Shown here: positions 5,804 to 11,616 of the stretch, one piece after another
Numbering within the stretch: position 1 is the first letter of the stretch
How the letters are laid out: every line of letters starts with the position of its first letter
Source: Mycobacterium sp.
GTDB taxonomy: Bacteria > Actinomycetota > Actinomycetes > Mycobacteriales > Mycobacteriaceae
Assembly: GCA_023264755.1 (NCBI GenBank)
Contig: JAHFVB010000096.1
Span: 1 to 11,616 of the forward strand
DNA: 11,616 bases
Direction of reading: 5' to 3'
Notes under the pieces: generated by a model
What the model saw: the letters and a program-made list of their open reading frames with translations, nothing else
Told to the model about the DNA's origin: nothing
The model's database searches: none
Made by a program: the position numbers and the translations under genes

Positions 5804-6463
5804 TCACCTGGAGTGCAGCAGTACCTGGCGCAATTGCTCCTCGACGTCGGCGACCGCGACGAACAGCAGTTCGTCACCGCCCTCCAACGGCTCGTCGTCC
5901 TCGGGGACGATGACGCGGGCGCCCCGCAAGATCGTCACGAGCACGGCGTCGCGGGGCAGTTCCAACCGCTTGACGGCCTTTCCGCCCCAGGGGGTGTCGT
6001 CGGGCAGGGTGATCTCGACCAGGTTGGCCTGACCCTTGCGGAAGCTCATCAGCCTCACCAGGTCGCCGACGGACACGGCCTCTTCCACCAGCGAGGCCAA
6101 CATCCGCGGCGTCGACACCGCGACGTCGACGCCCCAGTTCTCGTCGAACAGCCACTCGTTGCGGGGATCGTTGACCCGCGCGACGACCCTGGGCACCGCG
6201 AACTCCGTCTTGGCGAGCAGGCTCAGCACGACGTTGGCCTTGTCGTCGCCGGTCGCAGCGATCACCACGTCGAAGTCTTCGAGCTTGACCGACTCGAGCA
6301 GGCTCAGCTCGCACGCATCACCGAGCCGCCAGTGCGCGGCCGGGATGGCGTCGACGTCGACGTGTGACGGATTGCGTTCCAGCAGCGTGACCTCGTGGTT
6401 GGCGACGAGCTCTCGGGCGATGGACCGACCTACGGCCCCGGCCCCTGCGATCGCTACCTTCAT
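5804..6463 (-). CDS. ceoC: TrkA-type K+ uptake regulatory protein CeoC
   Basis: This is a 219-residue cytoplasmic RCK/KTN protein with a TrkA_N Rossmann domain (1 to about 125) and a TrkA_C domain (about 137-216). The nucleotide-binding loop GAGAVG (7-12) is intact, Glu29 at the end of the second strand suits NAD(H) binding, and GDAC (48-51) and ATGDDKANV (70-78) are typical of the family. It would gate a K+ transporter in response to NAD(H) or other nucleotides. ceoC lies seven bases after the ceoB stop. Its ribosome binding site (TGAGGA) includes the ceoB TGA, so the genes form an operon with likely translational coupling. This matches Rv2692-Rv2691 in M. tuberculosis. Because upstream ceoB carries a premature stop, ceoC expression may be reduced by polarity. 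Unlike its partner, this gene is fully intact. Confidence 0.93.
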   Translation of the reverse strand: MKVAIAGAGAVGRSIARELVANHEVTLLERNPSHVDVDAIPAAHWRLGDACELSLLESVKLEDFDVVIAATGDDKANVVLSLLAKTEFAVPRVVARVNDPRNEWLFDENWGVDVAVSTPRMLASLVEEAVSVGDLVRLMSFRKGQANLVEITLPDDTPWGGKAVKRLELPRDAVLVTILRGARVIVPEDDEPLEGGDELLFVAVADVEEQLRQVLLHSR

Positions 6464-6470
6464 GGGTTCC

Positions 6471-7145
6471 TCACCGATCCTCGACGTCGTCGCCCGGCGG
6501 CAGCGCAGCGATGGCCAGCGCCTCGGCCACGCGTCCGGAGACGGCGGCCAGATAGACCTGATCGCTGGCCTGGATGACCGTCTTGGGCTCCGGGAGCAGT
6601 CCGCTGCCGAAGCGGAGCATGAAGGCGACGCGGCCTCCGGTGGCGCCCTCCAGGGCCGTCACCCGATGGCCGACCCACTTCTCGTGCAGGGCCAGTTCGA
6701 TGACGGCGACGTTGCCCGACGGGTCACGCCACTTGGTCGTCTCGGATTCCCTGGTGAGCACGTTGAGCAGGCGGTCGGTGGTCCACGGCACCGTGGCGAC
6801 CGTCGGGATGCCCAGCCGCTCGTAGACGGCGGCGCGCTTGGCGTCGTAGATGCGGGCCACCACGCGCTGGACGCCGAAGGTCTCACGAGCCACCCGCGCC
6901 GAGATGATGTTGGAGTTGTCCCCCGAGGACACCGCGGCGAACGCTCCGGCCTTCTCGATGCCCGCCCGCAACAGCACGTCGCGGTCGAAGCCCATGCCGA
7001 GCACACGCTCGCCGGGAAACTCCGGGGAGAGTCGGTGAAATGCCGTGCTGTCGCGGTCGATGACGGCCACTTCGTGGCCCACTCGGGCCAGTCCGTCCGA
7101 CAACTACGCGCCGACACGGCCGCATCCCATCACTACAACACGCAC
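6471..7145 (-). pseudogene. ceoB: TrkA-type K+ uptake protein CeoB, interrupted by an in-frame TAG at codon 14
   Basis: The reading frame encodes a second RCK protein (224 codons, TrkA_N plus TrkA_C). From the GTG at 7145 it reads VRVVVMGCGRVGA, then TAG (7106-7104), then LSDGLARVGHEVAVIDRDS and an uninterrupted rest to 6471. Rv2691, as I recall it, has Ser (TCG-type codon) at that place, so one C-to-A change explains the stop. The ribosome binding site GGGAAGGA (7160-7153) before the GTG is intact, which identifies the ancestral start. Downstream residues such as Asp30, SSGDNSN and ARIYDAKRAAVYERLG are well kept, so the lesion would be recent. A TTG (7103-7101) directly follows the TAG and would open a 210-residue product, but without the first strand and GCGRVG loop and with no Shine-Dalgarno sequence. 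Alternatives are a sequencing error, readthrough or weak restart. Homology is secure; true inactivation is less so. Confidence 0.75.
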
Positions 7146-7152
7146 GCGTCGG

Positions 7153-7176
7153 TCCTTCCCGCGGTGGGCCAGTATC
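7153..7176 (-). promoter_or_regulatory. ceoB ribosome binding site and candidate -10 element
   Basis: Reading leftward, GATACT (7176-7171) is a plausible -10 element and GGGAAGGA (7160-7153) is a strong Shine-Dalgarno sequence seven bases before the GTG at 7145. The intact ribosome binding site supports the start upstream of the premature TAG rather than a start at the TTG after it. Confidence 0.5.
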
Positions 7177-7229
7177 AGTTTGTCGCGAACCTGCGCACAC
7201 GGAACGCTACAGCCATTCGTCCATGGGCT

Positions 7230-7235
7230 TACTCT
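7230..7235 (+). promoter_or_regulatory. -10 element of a probable leaderless KimA-like gene
   Basis: TACTCT fits TAnnnT and is followed by eight bases and the GTG at 7244, the same spacing as in dut. No Shine-Dalgarno sequence precedes either that GTG or the ATG at 7223. A leaderless message starting at the GTG fits best, and the ATG would then lie upstream of the transcript start. Confidence 0.5.
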
Positions 7236-7243
7236 TGGCACTC

Positions 7244-9241
7244 GTGTCCAAGCTATCGACCGTCGCGCGCCGACTGGTGCTGGGAAGGCCGTTCCGCAGT
7301 GATGCGATGGGCCACACCTTGCTGCCCAAGCGGATCGCCCTCCCTGTGTTCGCCTCCGACGCGTTGTCGTCGGTCGCCTACGCCCCAGAAGAAATCTTCC
7401 TGGTGCTGTCCGTGGCCGGGCTCAGCGCCTACTCGATGGCGCCGTGGATCGGCCTGGCCGTGGCCGCGGTCATGCTCGTCGTGATTGCGAGCTACCGGCA
7501 GAACGTGCACGCGTATCCGTCCGGCGGAGGTGACTACGAGGTGGTCACGACCAACCTCGGCGGCACGGCCGGGCTGACGGTGGCCAGTGCGCTCCTGGTC
7601 GACTACGTGCTGACGGTCGCCGTGTCGATGGCGTCGGCGATGTCGAACATCGGGTCGGCGATCCCGTTCATCGCGCAGCACAAGGTGCTCTTCGCAGTGG
7701 CCGCCATCCTGATCCTGGCGTCGCTGAACCTGCGGGGGATCCGCGAATCGGGCACGGCCTTCGCAATTCCCACCTACGCCTTCATGATCGGTATGTACCT
7801 CATGGTCGGCTGGGGGCTGTTCCAGATCTTCGTGCTCGGCGATCACCTGCAGGCCGAGACCGCCGGTTTCACGGTCAAGTCCGAACACGGTGACGTGCTC
7901 GGCTTCGCCATGGTGTTCCTGGTGGCGCGGGCCTTCTCGTCCGGCTGCGCCGCACTTACCGGCGTCGAGGCCATCAGCAACGGGGTGCCGGCCTTCAAGA
8001 AGCCCAAGTCCCGCAACGCGGCGACGACGCTGTTGTTGCTCGGCGGCATCGCGGTCTCGCTGTTCATGGGAATCATCGTGTTGGCCAAGGAAACCGGCGC
8101 AAAGGTGGCCGACACGCCGGAGCAGCTGGGTGGCGCTCCCGCGGGGTATCACCCGAAGACCCTGATCACCCAGCTGGCGAACGCCGTGTTCGAAGGCTTT
8201 CCGGTCGGGCTCTACCTGATCGCCGGGGTTACCGCGCTGATCCTGGTGCTGGCCGCCAACACGGCGTTCAATGGCTTTCCGGTGCTGGGATCCATTCTCG
8301 CCCAGGACCGTTACCTGCCGCGCCAGCTGCATACCCGCGGCGACCGGCTGGCCTTCTCGAACGGCATCCTGTTCCTGGCGCTCGCCGCGATCGCCTTCGT
8401 CGTCGCGTTCAACGCCGAAGTCACCGCGCTGATCCAGCTCTACATCGTCGGGGTATTCGTCAGCTTCACGCTCAGCCAGATCGGCATGGTGCGGCACTGG
8501 ACGCGGCTGCTGCGCGCGGAAACCGACGGTGCCGAGCGGCGCAGGATGCAACGGTCCCGCGTCATCAACGCGGTGGGACTCGTCTGCACCGGCGCGGTGC
8601 TGATCGTCGTCGTGGTGACCAAGTTCGAGGCCGGGGCCTGGATCGCCATCCTGGCCATGGGGACGCTCTTCGTCATCATGAAGTTGATCCACAAGCACTA
8701 CGACACGGTCGCGCGTGAACTCGACGCCCGCGACGCGGACGACGAGGAGCACGACATCGTGCTGCCCAGCCGCAACCACGCCGTCGTCCTGGTGTCGAAC
8801 CTGCACAAACCCACCCGACGCGCGCTGGCCTACGCCAAGGCGACCCGCCCCGACGTACTGGAGGCCATCACCGTCAGCGTCGACGAAGGTGAGTCCCGGG
8901 CCCTGGTGCACAAGTGGGAGGACAGCGACATCACCGTGCCGCTCAAGGTCATCGCATCGCCGTACCGCGAAATCACCCGCCCGATACTGGATTACGTCAA
9001 GCGGATCACCAAGGAATCGCCCAGGACGGTGGTCACCGTGTTCATCCCCGAGTACGTCGTCGGGCACTGGTGGGAACAGGTGCTGCACAACCAGAGCGCG
9101 CTCCGGTTGAAGGGGCGGCTGCTGTTCGAACCGAACGTGATGGTCACTTCCGTTCCGTGGCAGCTGAATTCATCCGAGCGCCTCAAGACGTTGGAGCCGC
9201 AGTCGGCTCCGGGCGACGCCCGCAAGGGCTTCCTAGATTGA
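7244..9241 (+). CDS. KimA-like potassium transporter (APC superfamily) with USP-like C-terminal domain
   Basis: This is a 665-residue integral membrane protein, about 12 helices (35-480) followed by a cytoplasmic USP-like domain (about 510-640). Usually annotated as an amino-acid permease (Rv2690c), it closely resembles the K+/H+ symporter KimA of Bacillus in segments I recall: FASDALSSVAY (37-46), AYPSGGGDYEVV (90-101), LLVDYVLTVAVS (117-128), NLRGIRES, SSGCAALTGVEAISN (232-246), LAANTAFNGFP and HNQSALRLKGRLL near the end. Asp39, Tyr46, Thr124 and Thr239 correspond to residues I recall at the KimA K+ site (Asp36, Tyr43, Thr121, Thr230). K+ import is therefore more likely than amino-acid transport. 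It is divergent from the K+-regulatory ceoBC pair across 98 bp. The GTG at 7244 (VSKLSTVARR) matches the family N-terminus; the ATG at 7223 would add seven residues. It overlaps the next gene by TTGA. Confidence 0.85.
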   Translation: MSKLSTVARRLVLGRPFRSDAMGHTLLPKRIALPVFASDALSSVAYAPEEIFLVLSVAGLSAYSMAPWIGLAVAAVMLVVIASYRQNVHAYPSGGGDYEVVTTNLGGTAGLTVASALLVDYVLTVAVSMASAMSNIGSAIPFIAQHKVLFAVAAILILASLNLRGIRESGTAFAIPTYAFMIGMYLMVGWGLFQIFVLGDHLQAETAGFTVKSEHGDVLGFAMVFLVARAFSSGCAALTGVEAISNGVPAFKKPKSRNAATTLLLLGGIAVSLFMGIIVLAKETGAKVADTPEQLGGAPAGYHPKTLITQLANAVFEGFPVGLYLIAGVTALILVLAANTAFNGFPVLGSILAQDRYLPRQLHTRGDRLAFSNGILFLALAAIAFVVAFNAEVTALIQLYIVGVFVSFTLSQIGMVRHWTRLLRAETDGAERRRMQRSRVINAVGLVCTGAVLIVVVVTKFEAGAWIAILAMGTLFVIMKLIHKHYDTVARELDARDADDEEHDIVLPSRNHAVVLVSNLHKPTRRALAYAKATRPDVLEAITVSVDEGESRALVHKWEDSDITVPLKVIASPYREITRPILDYVKRITKESPRTVVTVFIPEYVVGHWWEQVLHNQSALRLKGRLLFEPNVMVTSVPWQLNSSERLKTLEPQSAPGDARKGFLD

Positions 9242-10461
9242 GCACTGAACGAAGTACCGAAGAGCCGGAATACCCGACGCTGACCTTGACGGTCGGTCCC
9301 GCCGCCAACGGTGGCAGCTGCATTGCGCGCCACGAGGGTCGGGTGGTGTTCGTGCGCTTGGCGCTGCCCGGCGAGCGGGTGCGCGTGCGCGTCACCGCCG
9401 AGCGCGGAAGTCATTGGCACGCAGAGGTCATCGAGGTGCTCGAGCCGTCGCCGGACCGGATCGTTTCGCTGTGCCCGATCGCCGGCGCGGACGGTGCGGG
9501 ATGTTGCGATCTGGCCTTCGCCGAACCGGATGCGGCACGCAGGATCAAGGCCGACGTGGTGGCCAACCAGTTGGCCCGGATCGGTGGACACGAGTGGGCC
9601 GGGGTGGCCGAGCCGGTCGGATCGGCGGCCGCTACCGGGTGGCGCACCAGGGTGCGGCTGGACACCGGCGCCGATGGGCGCGCCGGATTTCACCGCTATC
9701 ACAGCCCCGAGTTGGTGACGACGCTGTCCTGCGCCCAAGTGCCGCCGGGCATGCTGGACGGGCTCGATGAAGGGCGCTGGCCGGCCGGCGCGCAGTTGCA
9801 CGTCGCCCTCGATGACGACGACGTGCGGCACGTGGTGCGTACCGGGCCACGGGCCGGGCGCAAGACGGCTCCGACCGAGGTGGTCGAGGGTGGCTACGAG
9901 GCCGTGCAACGCGTGGGGGACCGCACCTGGCAGCTCCCAGTGACCGCCTTCTGGCAGGCCCATCGGGACGCCGCGCAGGTCTACAGCCGATTGATCGCCG
10001 AATGGGCACAGTTGACTGCGGGTCAGACCGCGTGGGACTTGTACGGTGGGGCGGGAGTCTTCGCCGCAGTGCTGGCCGAGGGGGTCGGTGCGTCGGGCCA
10101 GGTCGTCACCGTCGACACCTCGCGCGGGTCGTCGCGCGCGGCGCGCGCTGCGCTGGCCGACCTGGACTGTGTCGACGTCGTCACCGACTCGGTGCGGCGC
10201 GCGTTGGGGGCGCAGCGCCGACGCGCCGACGTCGCCGTGCTGGACCCGCCGCGTACGGGCGCCGGCCGTGAGGTCGTCGATCTGCTGGCCGCTGCCGAGG
10301 TGCCTCGCATCATTCACATCGGTTGCGAGGCAGCGTCATTCGCGCGAGACGTCGGGCTCTACCGAGGGCACGGGTACGCCGTCGAAACGATTCGGGTGTT
10401 CGACTCGTTCCCCCTGACCCACCACGTCGAGTGCGTCGCGGTGCTCAGCAGACAACCCTAG
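9238..10461 (+). CDS. TrmA/RlmD-family RNA m5U methyltransferase
   Basis: This 407-residue SAM-dependent RNA (uracil-5-)methyltransferase corresponds to Rv2689c. A TRAM RNA-binding domain occupies about 14-68 ([19 protein letters not shown]). A cysteine-containing insert follows: [12 protein letters not shown], with Cys79, Cys89 and Cys90, and SCAQ with Cys165. The C-terminal Rossmann methyltransferase has [15 protein letters not shown] (267-281, SAM), [10 protein letters not shown] (334-343), [12 protein letters not shown] (360-371, catalytic Cys363) and HHVECVAVL (395-403), where Glu398 should be the general base. The Cys neighbourhood departs from the usual SCNP. The target, 23S rRNA or tRNA uridine, cannot be decided here. 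The TTG at 9238 overlaps the transporter's TGA (TTGA). It is chosen because no ATG or GTG start lies between it and the TRAM domain, and coupling by overlap is typical; the codon is the least certain point. The frame is open further upstream inside the transporter gene. Confidence 0.88.
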   Translation: MSTERSTEEPEYPTLTLTVGPAANGGSCIARHEGRVVFVRLALPGERVRVRVTAERGSHWHAEVIEVLEPSPDRIVSLCPIAGADGAGCCDLAFAEPDAARRIKADVVANQLARIGGHEWAGVAEPVGSAAATGWRTRVRLDTGADGRAGFHRYHSPELVTTLSCAQVPPGMLDGLDEGRWPAGAQLHVALDDDDVRHVVRTGPRAGRKTAPTEVVEGGYEAVQRVGDRTWQLPVTAFWQAHRDAAQVYSRLIAEWAQLTAGQTAWDLYGGAGVFAAVLAEGVGASGQVVTVDTSRGSSRAARAALADLDCVDVVTDSVRRALGAQRRRADVAVLDPPRTGAGREVVDLLAAAEVPRIIHIGCEAASFARDVGLYRGHGYAVETIRVFDSFPLTHHVECVAVLSRQP

Positions 10462-10464
10462 GAT
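10459..10464 (+). promoter_or_regulatory. Possible -10 element or ribosome binding site for nhaA
   Basis: TAGGAT overlaps the methyltransferase stop codon and is followed by seven bases and the nhaA ATG. It fits TAnnnT, so nhaA could have its own leaderless transcript. The AGGA within it could equally act as a Shine-Dalgarno sequence in a read-through operon. The sequence does not separate the two readings. Confidence 0.35.
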
Positions 10465-10471
10465 TCGCGCC

Positions 10472-11616
10472 ATGCCCATGCCTCAGCGTCTGCTCGGTCG
10501 AGGGTCGTGGACCGAGGCGCGGCGGCTGGCCGAGGTGCTGCGGCGAGAGACGGTCGGCGGCATCCTGCTGCTCGTGGCCGCGGCCGTGGCCCTCGTGTGG
10601 GCCAATTCACCGTGGGCGTCGGGCTACCGGGAGCTCTCCGAGTACCTGATCGGTCCCGAGCCGCTGCACCTGCGCTTGTCCTTGGCTTCCTGGGCCGCCG
10701 ACGGGTTGCTCGCGATCTTCTTCTTCGTCGTCGGGCTGGAACTCAAGCGCGAGTTCGTCGCCGGAGACCTGCGGGCGCCCGCCCGCGCTGCGCTGCCCAT
10801 CGCGGCGGCCGTCGGCGGCATGGTGGTGCCCGCCGCGATCTTCCTCGGCATCAGTCTGGGGACGGGCCATCCGGAGACGGTCGACGGTTGGGCGGTGCCG
10901 ATCGCCACCGACATCGCCTTCGCATTGGCCGTACTAGCCGTGCTCTCGAGCCACTTGCCCGCCGCGCTGCGGACCTTTCTGTTGACACTGGCGGTCGTCG
11001 ACGACTTGCTGGCCATCACGATCATCGCCGTGTTCTACACCGACCATCTGTCGGTCGGTCCGCTGTCGTTGGCGCTGATTCCGGCGGCGTTGTTCGCGTT
11101 GGCCGTTCAGCGCGGGGTGCGGCACTGGTGGGTGTTGGTGCCGCTGGCAGTCGCGACGTGGGCGTTGGTGCACGCCAGCGGGGTGCATGCCACGGTCGCC
11201 GGGGTCGTACTGGGTTTCACGGTTCCGGTATTGGGACGGCGTTCGATCGCCGAGCACTTCGAGCACCGGCTGCGGCCGTGGTCGGCCGGGTTCGCGGTTC
11301 CGGTCTTCGCGTTCTTCGCCGCGGGGGTGACGGTCGGGGGCTGGTCCGGGCTGACCGCCACGGCGCTGCACCCCGTGACCATCGGGATCGTCGCCGGATT
11401 GGTGATCGGCAAGCCGGTCGGCGTGTTCTCGACGACCTTCCTGTTGGCCCGGTTCACCGGTGCCACGCTCGACGACGACCTGGCCTGGCGCGACGTGTTC
11501 GGCGTGTCCCTGCTGGCCGGCATCGGATTCACCGTCTCCCTGCTGATCGGAGAGTTGGCGTTCGGCTACGGGACCGCACCCGGTGCCGACGCCAAGATCG
11601 GCGTGCTCGCAGGCTC
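10472..11616 (+). CDS. nhaA: Na+/H+ antiporter NhaA (3' end beyond window)
   Basis: The first 381 residues of an NhaA electrogenic Na+/H+ antiporter are present. It exports Na+ (or Li+) in exchange for protons, for salt and alkaline pH tolerance. Hallmarks: [12 protein letters not shown] (23-34) before helix [13 protein letters not shown] (83-94), [10 protein letters not shown] with Asp147, [10 protein letters not shown] with Asp177 and Asp178, and GLVIGKPVG with Lys314. These equal Asp133, Asp163, Asp164 and Lys300 of E. coli NhaA with a constant offset of 14, so helix spacing is preserved. No stop occurs before the window edge. Family members run about 390-440 residues, so only a short tail is missing. 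The ATG at 10472 lies 10 bases after the methyltransferase stop; a second ATG two codons later is an alternative. Its position downstream of a KimA-like K+ importer and CeoBC suggests a shared cation-balance role. Confidence 0.95.
   Translation, partial: MPMPQRLLGRGSWTEARRLAEVLRRETVGGILLLVAAAVALVWANSPWASGYRELSEYLIGPEPLHLRLSLASWAADGLLAIFFFVVGLELKREFVAGDLRAPARAALPIAAAVGGMVVPAAIFLGISLGTGHPETVDGWAVPIATDIAFALAVLAVLSSHLPAALRTFLLTLAVVDDLLAITIIAVFYTDHLSVGPLSLALIPAALFALAVQRGVRHWWVLVPLAVATWALVHASGVHATVAGVVLGFTVPVLGRRSIAEHFEHRLRPWSAGFAVPVFAFFAAGVTVGGWSGLTATALHPVTIGIVAGLVIGKPVGVFSTTFLLARFTGATLDDDLAWRDVFGVSLLAGIGFTVSLLIGELAFGYGTAPGADAKIGVLAG

Noticed and set aside
7101..7145. Programmed recoding or an unusual amino acid (for example pyrrolysine) at the ceoB TAG
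   Set aside because: No recoding element is visible, mycobacteria are not known to use TAG for an amino acid, and a single Ser-to-stop change or a base-call error is simpler.
7146..7243. A c-di-AMP (ydaO-type) riboswitch before the KimA-like gene, as in Bacillus
   Set aside because: The intergenic region is only 98 bp, shares space with the ceoB promoter, shows none of the expected paired elements, and the gene appears leaderless.
7253..9088. A 611-codon open frame on the minus strand opposite the KimA-like gene
   Set aside because: It is a composition shadow. The encoded protein is extremely rich in His, Arg, Gln, Asp and Gly without any fold-like pattern, while the plus-strand frame gives a well conserved transporter.
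8992..10317. A 441-codon minus-strand frame opposite the methyltransferase gene
   Set aside because: The plus strand carries clear SAM-binding and catalytic motifs; the antisense product shows none and is low complexity.
1..11616. Mobile elements, CRISPR arrays, tRNA/rRNA genes or a defence island
   Set aside because: Gene order is conserved mycobacterial housekeeping, composition is even, and I found no transposase, integrase, tandem spacer-like repeats or tRNA-like cloverleaf.

Overview
This window is a high-GC actinobacterial chromosome segment. Gene content and order match the conserved mycobacterial block next to sigA: in M. tuberculosis numbering, suhB (Rv2701c) back through cei, a DUF4193 gene, a DUF3093 gene, dut, a DUF3710 gene, a hydrolase, an OB-fold gene, a DUF3159 gene, ceoC/ceoB, an APC-type transporter and a TrmA-like methyltransferase (Rv2689c). 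Several protein lengths equal those I recall for M. tuberculosis (Cei 216 aa, DUF4193 100 aa, Dut 154 aa). Here the block continues into nhaA rather than the ABC transporter genes I recall at that point in M. tuberculosis, which suggests an environmental or fast-growing mycobacterium (Mycolicibacterium-like). The species call is inference.

Layout, left to right. (1) Positions 1-80 are non-coding, then suhB (+). (2) suhB converges on cei (-) and their stop codons share one CTAG. (3) The 164 bp between cei and the divergent DUF4193 gene hold a perfect CRP-type palindrome. (4) DUF4193 (+) converges on a DUF3093 membrane protein gene (-). That gene is divergent from dut (+), and 25 bp with two overlapping -10 elements serve both as an apparent bidirectional leaderless promoter. 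(5) dut is followed one base later by the DUF3710 gene. (6) An alpha/beta hydrolase (-) follows, then a divergent OB-fold/DUF3159 pair (+) overlapping by GTGA, with a perfect 17-bp palindrome in the leader. (7) ceoC and ceoB (-), the TrkA-type RCK pair, lie divergent from a large transporter gene (+) whose product closely resembles the KimA K+ importer. The methyltransferase gene (TTGA overlap) and nhaA (cut by the window edge) follow.

The right-hand half reads as a cation homeostasis locus: a KimA-like K+ importer, two K+-sensing/NAD-binding RCK subunits and a Na+/H+ antiporter, with an RNA methyltransferase between. The most unusual point is that ceoB has an in-frame TAG at codon 14, directly after its GxGxxG motif and downstream of an intact ribosome binding site. 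Either this strain carries a broken RCK subunit or the base is wrong. The left half holds housekeeping genes (inositol phosphatase, dUTPase) and mycobacterial conserved genes of poorly known function.

A recurring regulatory style is visible: at least four starts have no Shine-Dalgarno sequence but have a TAnnnT hexamer 6-8 bases upstream, as expected of leaderless mRNAs. I saw no mobile elements, tRNA or rRNA genes, or CRISPR arrays, and no clearly novel multi-gene system.
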